Shown in pieces: positions 1 to 7,200 of a stretch of 16,605 bases of DNA. The first letter of the stretch is position 1. Each line of letters starts with the position of its first letter. A program made the translations under genes and the position numbers. The notes under the pieces were generated by a model. It saw only the letters and a list, made by a program, of their open reading frames with translations, did no database searches and was not told where the DNA came from. The stretch is from Actinomycetales bacterium UBA1416. Lineage in GTDB: Bacteria; Actinomycetota; Actinomycetes; Actinomycetales; Actinomycetaceae. The stretch covers positions 206 to 16,810 of the forward strand of contig DBPQ01000019.1 of NCBI GenBank assembly GCA_002304945.1. Reading direction: 5' to 3'.

Positions 1-78
1 GACGACTGGGACGCCCTCGGCCGGGGCGAGGACCCGACCGAGGGAACGGGTACTCTGGACCCGAGGAGGAACACATGA
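1..78 (+). CDS. C-terminal tail of a tryptophan-operon-associated membrane protein (partial)
   Basis: The frame starting at base 1 is open for 25 codons and stops at TGA 76-78. It reads DDWDALGRGEDPTEGTGTL and then DPRRNT. A WDAL-x-RGEDPT ending is what I recall from the hydrophilic C-termini of the Trp_oprn_chp family, a membrane protein encoded between trpE and trpC in many actinobacteria. The stop overlaps the next gene's ATG (75-77) as ATGA, which is the junction style of the whole operon and supports a real reading frame. The 5' part, including all membrane segments, lies outside the window. The function of the family is not established. The call rests on a short tail plus position, so an unrelated protein end is possible. 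Confidence 0.6.
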   Translation, partial: DDWDALGRGEDPTEGTGTLDPRRNT

Positions 79-335
79 CCAACGAGTCCTACACGCTCCC
101 GCCCGCGGCGGCACCGACCAACCACGGCCACACCAAGGCGTCCTGGACCCTCGTGGTCGGCGCGATCCTCGGGGCGCTCATCATCGGCATCGGGCTCGCC
201 ACCGGACAGGTTCCGGTGTGGGCGGCCGGCATCGTCATCACGGCGGGAGCGCTGCTCGCGTCCTGGGTGATGCGCCTGCGTGGCCTCGGGCAACCGGTCG
301 GCGAACGGACCCGCCGCGACTGGTACGCCCAGTAG
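75..335 (+). CDS. HGxxPAAW-type small two-helix membrane protein
   Basis: This 86-residue protein has a short polar N-terminus, the motif HGHTKASW at residues 17-24, and two hydrophobic segments at about 24-43 and 47-66. It ends in a basic, polar tail (RLRGLGQPVGERTRRDWYAQ, from residue 67). It matches the actinobacterial HGxxPAAW protein family, usually found just before trpC; here the motif is a variant, with KASW where PAAW is usual. A strong ribosome site, AGGAGG at 64-69, lies 5 nt before the ATG. The start overlaps the stop of the preceding gene by 4 nt, and trpC begins 8 nt after its stop. Family function is unknown. Position suggests a membrane role linked to the trp or lgt products, but nothing in the sequence shows what that role is. 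Confidence 0.85.
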   Translation: MTNESYTLPPAAAPTNHGHTKASWTLVVGAILGALIIGIGLATGQVPVWAAGIVITAGALLASWVMRLRGLGQPVGERTRRDWYAQ

Positions 336-343
336 GCCCGCCT

Positions 344-1156
344 GTGTCCGTCCTCGACGACATCATCGCGGGAGTCCGGCAGGACCTCGCCGCCCGGGAG
401 GCGGCGGTGGGCCTCGACCAGCTGAAGGAGGCCGCACGGCGCATGCCGTCCGCCCGGGACGGCGTGTCCGCGCTCCGGAATCCCGCCGGCACCGTCTCCA
501 TCATCTCCGAGGTCAAGCGGGCGAGCCCCTCCAAGGGCGCGCTGTCGCACATCGCCGATCCGGCGGCGCTCGCCGCCGAGTACGAGGCCGGGGGTGCTGC
601 CGCGATCTCCGTGCTCACGGAACAGCGCCGGTTCGGCGGCACGCTCGCCGACCTGGCGGCCGTCCGGGCCGCCGTCGACGTCCCCGTCCTCCGGAAGGAC
701 TTCGTCGTCAGCCCCTACCAGATCTGGGAGGCCCGCGCCCACGGGGCCGACCTCGTTCTCCTGATCGTCGCGGCTCTCGAGCAGAGCGTCCTGACGTCGC
801 TGGTGGAGCGGGTGCACTCCCTCGGGATGACCGCGCTCGTGGAGGCGCACGACAGGCTCGAGGCGATGCGCGCGGTGAACGCTGGCGCCCGGGTCGTCGG
901 CATCAACGCCCGCAACCTGAAGACCCTCGAGGTGCGCCGCGAGGTGTTCTCCTCGGTCGCGGAGGTCATCCCGCACTCCGTGGTGAAGGTCGCGGAGTCC
1001 GGGGTCCGTGGTCCGCACGACGTCATCGACTACGCCCGTGCCGGCGCCAACGCGGTGCTCGTGGGGGAGGCGCTCGTGACCCACCCGAATCCCCGCCAGG
1101 CCGTCGCCGAGATGGTGGCCGCCGCCAACCACCCCGCGCTCAGCCAGCGCGACTAG
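344..1156 (+). CDS. trpC: indole-3-glycerol phosphate synthase
   Basis: This 270-residue TIM-barrel enzyme closes and decarboxylates CdRP to indole-3-glycerol phosphate, the fourth step of tryptophan synthesis, in the cytosol. Family residues are visible: SEVKRASPSKG (E56, K58), the catalytic lysine in LRKDF (K118), LVEAH (E167), GINARNL (N188), VAESG (E218, S219), and the C-terminal phosphate loop ANAVLVGEAL. The length is typical. I chose GTG 344, giving VSVLDDIIAGVR, because family members begin with SVLDxI there; the frame is open further upstream but overlaps the membrane protein gene. The ribosome site is weak (AGTAGG at 331-336), 8 nt after the previous stop, which suggests translational coupling. 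Its TAG stop is embedded in the ribosome site of trpB. Confidence 0.96.
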   Translation: MSVLDDIIAGVRQDLAAREAAVGLDQLKEAARRMPSARDGVSALRNPAGTVSIISEVKRASPSKGALSHIADPAALAAEYEAGGAAAISVLTEQRRFGGTLADLAAVRAAVDVPVLRKDFVVSPYQIWEARAHGADLVLLIVAALEQSVLTSLVERVHSLGMTALVEAHDRLEAMRAVNAGARVVGINARNLKTLEVRREVFSSVAEVIPHSVVKVAESGVRGPHDVIDYARAGANAVLVGEALVTHPNPRQAVAEMVAAANHPALSQRD

Positions 1157-1166
1157 GAGGACCCCG

Positions 1167-2387
1167 ATGCCCAGCACCCGCCTGCAGGACCTCACCGGCC
1201 CGTACTTCGGCGAGTTCGGCGGCCGGTTCGTGCCCGAGGCCCTCATCGCGGCCCTCGACGAGCTCGACGAGGCCTGGGGCTCGCTCCGCGAGGACCCCGC
1301 CTTCGTCGCCGAACTGGACGAGCTGCACCGGACGTACACCGGGAGGCCCTCCATCCTCACCGAGGCGCGCCGGTTCTCCGCCCTCGCCGGGGGCGCCCGG
1401 GTCCTGCTGAAGCGGGAGGACCTGAACCACACGGGATCTCACAAGATCAACAACGTGCTGGGACAGGCCCTCCTGACACGCGCCATCGGGAAGAAGCGGG
1501 TCATCGCGGAGACCGGTGCCGGCCAGCACGGCGTCGCCACCGCCACCGCCGCGGCCCTGCTCGGTCTCGAGTGCACCGTGTACATGGGGGCGGAGGACGT
1601 GCGTCGCCAGGCCCTCAACGTGGCTCGCATGCGCCTCCTCGGCGCTGAGGTCGTGCCCGTCACCGCCGGGTCCCGGACGCTGAAGGACGCCATCAACGAG
1701 GCGTTCCGGGACTGGGTCACGAACGTGGGCACGACCAACTACATCTTCGGGACCGTCGCCGGCCCGCACCCCTTCCCCACGATGGTCCGGGACCTCCAGA
1801 AGGTGATCGGGGACGAGGCCCGCGCGCAGGTCCTCGAGCTGACGGGCCGGCTGCCCGACGTCGTCATGGCCTGCGTGGGCGGTGGGTCGAACGCCATCGG
1901 CATCTTCAACGCCTTCCTCGACGACGACGTCCGCCTCGTGGGCCTCGAGGCCGCGGGCGACGGCATCGAGACGGGGCGGCACGCCTCCGCGATCGTCGGC
2001 GGCGAGCCCGGCGTCCTCCACGGTGCGCGGTCCTACCTCCTGCAGGACGAGGACGGCCAGACCCTGGAGTCCCACTCCATCTCGGCGGGCCTCGACTACC
2101 CGGGGGTCGGCCCCGAACACTCCCACCTCGCGAGCATCGGGCGCGTCGAGTACTGGCCGGTCACCGACGCGGAGGCGATGGACGCCTTCGCGGCCCTGTG
2201 CCACACGGAGGGGATCATCCCGGCCATCGAGTCCGCGCACGCCCTCGCCGGTGCGCTGCGCCTCGGCCGTGAGGCCGGCGAGGCGGCCGCGGACCTCGTC
2301 ATCCTCGTCAACCTCTCCGGGCGCGGGGACAAGGACGTGGCGACCGCCGCCGACTGGTTCGACCTCCTCCAGGAAGGGCAGGCATGA
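1167..2387 (+). CDS. trpB: tryptophan synthase beta chain
   Basis: This 406-residue PLP enzyme condenses indole with L-serine to give L-tryptophan and works as an alpha2-beta2 complex with TrpA. The PLP Schiff-base lysine is K93 in NHTGSHKINN, the catalytic glutamate is E115 in AETGAGQHG, the PLP phosphate is held by the GGGSNA loop (238-243), and S384 in NLSGRGDKD faces the pyridine nitrogen. The N-terminus (GPYFGEFGGRFVPE) and the full length are typical. The start is fixed by a perfect AGGAGG at 1155-1160, 6 nt before the ATG, which overlaps the trpC stop codon. The stop overlaps the trpA start as ATGA. No missing catalytic residue was found. Confidence 0.98.
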   Translation: MPSTRLQDLTGPYFGEFGGRFVPEALIAALDELDEAWGSLREDPAFVAELDELHRTYTGRPSILTEARRFSALAGGARVLLKREDLNHTGSHKINNVLGQALLTRAIGKKRVIAETGAGQHGVATATAAALLGLECTVYMGAEDVRRQALNVARMRLLGAEVVPVTAGSRTLKDAINEAFRDWVTNVGTTNYIFGTVAGPHPFPTMVRDLQKVIGDEARAQVLELTGRLPDVVMACVGGGSNAIGIFNAFLDDDVRLVGLEAAGDGIETGRHASAIVGGEPGVLHGARSYLLQDEDGQTLESHSISAGLDYPGVGPEHSHLASIGRVEYWPVTDAEAMDAFAALCHTEGIIPAIESAHALAGALRLGREAGEAAADLVILVNLSGRGDKDVATAADWFDLLQEGQA

Positions 2388-3175
2388 GCTCGAAGAGCGC
2401 GGCGGCGCTGGACCGCCGGACCAACGACGGCGGGGCCGGCTTCATCGGCTACCTCACGGTCGGGTATCCCGACCTCGAGACCTCCATCGAGGCCGGGCAC
2501 GCCCTCGTGGACGCGGGTGTGGACATCATCGAACTCGGCCTGCCGTACTCCGATCCCGGCATGGACGGCCCGGTGATCCAGCACACCGGCCAGCTCGCGC
2601 TCGACGCTGGCACCCGCACCCGCCACGTCCTCCGGGCCGTCGAGGCCCTCTCCGGCCGCGTCCCCGTCCTCGTGATGACGTACTACAACCCGGTGCACCG
2701 TTACGGGGTCGAGGCGTTCGCCCGCGACCTCGCCGCCGCCGGGGGAGCGGGCCTCATCACCCCCGACCTCATCCCGGATGAGGCGGCAGCCTGGATCGAC
2801 GCCGCCCGCGCCCACGACCTCGACCGCGTGTTCCTCGTGGCGCCCTCCTCGACCGAGGCGCGGCTCGCGAGCACCGCGGCCGCGTGCCGGGGCTTCGTCT
2901 ACGCCGCCTCCACCATGGGCGTCACCGGGGAGCGGTCCACCGTGGACGGCACCGCCGAGGGTCTGGTGGCCCGGACGCGCGCCGCCGGAGCTGAACGGGT
3001 CTGCGTGGGCCTCGGGGTCTCGAACGCCGGGCACGCCCGCGAGGTCGGCGCCTACGCCGACGGCGTCATCGTCGGCTCGGCGCTCCTGCGGGCCCTAGGT
3101 GACGGGATCTCCTCCCTCCGCCACCTCGCGACGGAACTGGCCGACGCCGCCCACACGGCGCGGAGGCCCGCGTGA
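2384..3175 (+). CDS. trpA: tryptophan synthase alpha chain
   Basis: This 263-residue TIM barrel cleaves indole-3-glycerol phosphate to indole and glyceraldehyde-3-phosphate and passes indole to TrpB through the complex tunnel. The two catalytic acids are present: E50 in IIELGLPYSDP and D61 in PGMDGPVIQ, corresponding to Glu49 and Asp60 of the Salmonella/E. coli enzyme. Other family blocks are MTYYNPV (98-104), GLITPDLIPDE, and the phosphate-binding ASTMGVTGERS and GVSNA. The ATG overlaps the trpB stop by 4 nt, with AGGAAGG at 2371-2377 as ribosome site. Such overlap suits equimolar synthesis of complex partners. Its own stop overlaps the GTG of lgt. Confidence 0.97.
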   Translation: MSSKSAAALDRRTNDGGAGFIGYLTVGYPDLETSIEAGHALVDAGVDIIELGLPYSDPGMDGPVIQHTGQLALDAGTRTRHVLRAVEALSGRVPVLVMTYYNPVHRYGVEAFARDLAAAGGAGLITPDLIPDEAAAWIDAARAHDLDRVFLVAPSSTEARLASTAAACRGFVYAASTMGVTGERSTVDGTAEGLVARTRAAGAERVCVGLGVSNAGHAREVGAYADGVIVGSALLRALGDGISSLRHLATELADAAHTARRPA

Positions 3176-4071
3176 CTCCGTTCTCGATTCCGAGCCCACC
3201 GGTCGCCGAGTGGAGCCTCGGGCCCTTCCCCCTGCGCGCCTACGCGCTGGCCATCCTCCTCGGCATCGCCGTCGCCACCTGGATCCTGCAGAAGCGCTAT
3301 GCCCAGCGGGGCGGACCCGAGGAGCGGGTGCTCGACCTGGTCCTGTGGATGGTGCCGTTCGGCATCATCGGCGGCAGGATCTACCACGTCGTCTCCTCCC
3401 CGGACGCCTACTTCGGGCCGGACGGCGACCCGTGGCGGGCGTTCGCGATCTGGAACGGGGGCCTCGGCATCTGGGGCGCGATCGCACTCGGCGGCGCCGG
3501 AGCCTGGATCGCGGCCCGGCGCTACGGCCTGCGCATGGCGCCCATAGCGGACGCCCTCGCCCCCGGTCTGCTCGTCGCCCAGGCGATCGGCCGGCTCGGC
3601 AACTGGTTCAACCAGGAGCTCTACGGCGGCCCCACCACGCTGCCGTGGGGCCTGGAGATCGACGACGCCCACCTCGTGGGCGACTACGCCTCCGGGACGC
3701 TCTTCCACCCCACCTTCCTGTACGAGATGATCTGGAACCTCCTGGCCGCCGGATTCCTGATCTGGGCGGAACGGCGCTTCCGGCTGGGCCACGGGCGCGT
3801 GTTCTGGCTCTACGTCATGAGCTACACCCTCGGGCGGGTGTGGATCGAGATGCTGCGCGTGGACGAGGCGGAGATGGTGCTCGGGCTGCGGCTCAACGTG
3901 TGGACCTCGATCCTCGTGTTCCTCGTCGCGAGCGCGATCTTCCTCTGGTTGCGCCGGCGAGCCGGAGAGCCGGACCCCATCCACCTGCCGGGTCGCGAGC
4001 CCCGCAACACGGATGAAACATCCCCGTCCGTAGACTCCCACCCGGAGGCCGGCGGCCGTCCCAGCGGGTGA
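3172..4071 (+). CDS. lgt: prolipoprotein diacylglyceryl transferase
   Basis: This integral membrane enzyme (299 residues) moves diacylglycerol from phosphatidylglycerol to the lipobox cysteine of prolipoproteins, the first step of lipoprotein maturation. It has about seven hydrophobic segments, beginning near residue 21 (LRAYALAILLGIAVATWIL). The Lgt signature GRLGNWFNQELYGG starts at G140, with R141 the conserved arginine. HPTFLYEMIWN (179-189) and GRVWIEMLR (221-229, R222 and R229) are also present. Where the E. coli enzyme has SFHGG with His103, this protein reads GIWGA (W101), which I believe is usual in actinobacteria. A charged, proline-rich C-terminal tail follows residue 263. GTG 3172 overlaps the trpA stop as GTGA, and GGAGG at 3162-3166 is the ribosome site. 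It closes the trp operon. Confidence 0.96.
   Translation: MTPFSIPSPPVAEWSLGPFPLRAYALAILLGIAVATWILQKRYAQRGGPEERVLDLVLWMVPFGIIGGRIYHVVSSPDAYFGPDGDPWRAFAIWNGGLGIWGAIALGGAGAWIAARRYGLRMAPIADALAPGLLVAQAIGRLGNWFNQELYGGPTTLPWGLEIDDAHLVGDYASGTLFHPTFLYEMIWNLLAAGFLIWAERRFRLGHGRVFWLYVMSYTLGRVWIEMLRVDEAEMVLGLRLNVWTSILVFLVASAIFLWLRRRAGEPDPIHLPGREPRNTDETSPSVDSHPEAGGRPSG
4004..4019 (+). promoter_or_regulatory. GlnR-box-like sequence upstream of gltBD
   Basis: GCAAC, six bases, then GAAAC lies at 4004-4019 within the last codons of lgt, about 190 bp before gltB. The actinobacterial nitrogen regulator GlnR is known to bind half-sites close to GTnAC-N6-GAAAC. Here one half-site is exact and the other has one mismatch. 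The same place also forms a small inverted repeat, GGATG-AAA-CATCC at 4011-4023. A nitrogen-control site before glutamate synthase would make sense, but a short degenerate motif in high-GC coding DNA can occur by chance. I cannot tell whether this organism has GlnR. Confidence 0.25.
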
Positions 4072-4207
4072 CGTCCGACCAGCATCTGGACGCGCCGGTG
4101 GGGCGCCGGGGAGGACTCTGGCAAACTTCGGGCAAAGAATTCGGGCCGACGATGTCCCGTGGACCACGACACGGTGGGAAGAGATTCCCGGCAAGGAAAT
4201 GGTGGGC
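4072..4207. other. lgt-gltB intergenic region
   Basis: These 136 bp are the longest gap before the rpsA leader and presumably contain the end of the trp-lgt transcript and the gltBD promoter. A 5-bp GC hairpin (GCGCC at 4092-4096, loop GGTGG, GGCGC at 4102-4106) could help terminate upstream transcription, but it has no T-tract. The most promoter-like hexamer is AAGAAT at 4135-4140, without a convincing -35. The only ribosome-site candidate is AAGGA at 4193-4197. I see no conserved riboswitch, T-box or tRNA. The stretch is less GC-rich around 4120-4140 than its surroundings. Confidence 0.4.
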
Positions 4208-7200
4208 ATGGCACACGGCGAGCAGTCCAGGGGCCTCTACGACCCGCGCTTCGAGCACGACGCCTGCGGGGTCGCCTTCGTCGCCACGCTGCGCGGCCGG
4301 GCAGGCCGCGACATCGTCGAGGCCGGCCTCACCGCGCTCGCCAACCTCGACCATCGCGGGGCCGTGGGCGCCGAGGAGAACTCGGGTGACGGCGCCGGCA
4401 TCCTGACCCAGCTGCCGCACGAGTTCTTCGCCGCCGTCACCGGCCTCGACCTGCCCGATCCGGGCGGGTACGCCGCCGGCATCGCCTTCCTGCCGAGCGA
4501 CGGGGCGGAGCGGGCACGCGCCGTCGGGCGGATCGAGGCGATCGTGGCGGAGGAGGGCCTCGAGGTCCTCGGCTGGCGCGACGTGCCGTTCGACGACTCG
4601 ATGATCGGGCGCATGGCGCGCGACTGCATGCCCGTGTTCCGCCAGCTCTTCCTGAAGGCCCCCGACGGGGCGCGCGGGCTGGACCTGGAGAGGCGCGCCT
4701 TCCGGGTGCGCAAGCGCTCGGAGAGCGCCCTCGGCGTGTACTTCGCCTCGCTGTCCAGCCGCACGATCTCGTACAAGGGGATGCTCACCACCTCCCAGCT
4801 GCGCCGGTTCTTCCCGGACCTGAACGACGAGCGCTTCGCCTCGCAGATCGCCCTCGTGCACTCGCGCTTCTCCACCAACACCTTCCCCTCCTGGCCGCTC
4901 GCCCAGCCGTTCCGGATGCTGGCCCACAACGGCGAGATCAACACGGTGCGCGGGAACCGGAACTGGATGGCCGCCCGCCAGGGGAACCTGCGCTCGGACG
5001 TCCTCGGCGACCTCGCCGAGCTCGGCGACATCACCTCGGCCGGGGCGTCGGACTCCGCGTCCTTCGACGAGGTCGTGGAGCTGCTCCACCTGGCCGGGCG
5101 GTCGCTACCGCACGCGATGCTCATGATGATTCCCGAGGCCTGGCAGAACAACGACACCATGGACCCCGCCCGGCGGGCGTTCTACGAGTACATGTCCACC
5201 ATCATGGAACCCTGGGACGGTCCCGCGTCGATCAGCTTCACCGACGGCACCGTCATCGGTGCGGTCCTCGACCGCAACGGACTCCGACCGGGGCGGTACT
5301 GGGTCACGGGCGACGGCCTCGTCGTCCTCGCCTCGGAGTCCGGGGTGCTCGACATCCCCGTGGAGTCCGTCGTCCGGAAGGGCCGCCTCGAGCCCGGGCG
5401 CATGTTCCTCGTGGACACCGGCGCGGGCCGGATCATCGAGGACGAGGAGATCAAGGCCAGCCTCGCCGGCGAGCACCCCTACCAGCAGTGGCTGGACGAG
5501 GGCCTCCTCCACGTGGAGCAGCTCCCCGAGCGGGAGCACGTCTCCCACTCGCCCTCCTCGGTGGTGCGCCGCCAGCAGACGTTCGGGTACAGCGAGGAGG
5601 AGCTCCGCATCATCCTCGCCCCCATGGCGCAGACCGGCGCCGAGGCGCTCGGTTCCATGGGGACCGACACCCCCATCGCCGTCCTGTCCTCCCGGCCCCG
5701 GCTGCTGTTCGACTACTTCAGCCAGCTGTTCGCCCAGGTGACCAACCCGCCCCTCGACGCGATCCGGGAGGAACTGGTCACCGCGCTGAACGCGGTCATC
5801 GGGCCGGAACCCAACCTGCTGGAGGACACCCCCGAGCACGCACGCAAGCTCGTGCTCGGCTTCCCGGTGATCGACAACGAACAGCTCGCGAAGGTGGTCC
5901 ACGTCTCCCGGTACCGCCACAACAAGGGCTTCTCCGCGATCAAGGTGAAGGGTCTCTACGACGTCTCCGGTGGCGCCGACGCCCTCCGGTCACGGTTGGA
6001 GGAGATCTTCGCCGAGGTGGATGCCGCCATCGAGAGCGGCGTCAGCTTCATCGTGCTCTCCGACCGGGACTCCAGCGCTGAACTCGCCCCCATCCCCTCC
6101 CTCCTGCTGCTCTCGGCCGTCCACCACCACACGCTCCGCCGGCGCACCCGCACGCGCATCTCACTGGTCGTCGAGGCCGGCGACGTGCGGGAGGTCCACC
6201 ACGTCGCGCTGCTGATCGGCTACGGTGCCGCCGCGGTGAACCCCTACCTCGCGATGGAGTCCGCGGAACGGCTCGTCGACGAGGGCGTGGTGACGGTCTC
6301 CAAGCAGAAGGCCGTGGCCAACCTGATCAAGGCGCTCGGCAAGGGCGTCCTCAAGGTGATGTCCAAGATGGGCATCTCCACCGTGATGTCGTACCGCGGC
6401 GCCCAGGTCTTCCAGGCACTCGGCCTCTCCCACGAGCTGGTCGAGGAGTACTTCACGGGCACCCCCACCCCCCTCGGGGGAGTCGGACTCGACGTCCTCG
6501 CCCAGGAGGTGGCCCTGCGCCACGCGACGGCGTACCCCCCGTCGGGCATCTCGCCCGCCCACCGCACCCTCACCATCGGGGGCGAGTACCAGTGGCGCCG
6601 TGAGGGCGAGCCGCACCTGTTCGACCCCGAGACCATCTTCCGGTTGCAGCACTCCACCCGGACCCGCCGCTACGACGTGTTCCAGCGCTACACCGCGCGT
6701 GTCAACGAGCAGTCCGAGCGCCTCATGACGCTGCGGGGCCTCCTAGAGCTGCGCGACCGCACCCCGATCCCCGTCGAGGAGGTCGAGCCGGTCAGCGAGA
6801 TCGTGAAGCGGTTCTCCACCGGCGCGATGAGCTACGGCTCCATCTCCGCCGAGGCCCACGAGACCCTCGCCATCGCGATGAACCGGCTCGGCGCCAAGTC
6901 GAACACCGGCGAGGGCGGGGAGGACACCGACCGGCTGCACGACCCGGAGCGGCGCAGCGCGATCAAGCAGGTCGCCTCCGGCCGGTTCGGCGTCACCGCC
7001 GACTACCTCACGAACGCCGACGACATCCAGATCAAGATGGCCCAGGGCGCGAAGCCGGGCGAGGGTGGCCAGCTCCCCGGTGCGAAGGTCTACCCGTGGG
7101 TGGCCCGGACCCGGCACTCGACCCCGGGTGTCGGCCTCATCTCCCCGCCCCCGCACCACGACATCTACTCCATCGAGGACCTCGCCCAGCTCATCCACGA

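Noticed and set aside
218..343. Upstream extension of trpC
   Set aside because: The extra 42 codons overlap the HGxxPAAW gene and do not resemble any TrpC N-terminus; GTG 344 begins the family sequence exactly.
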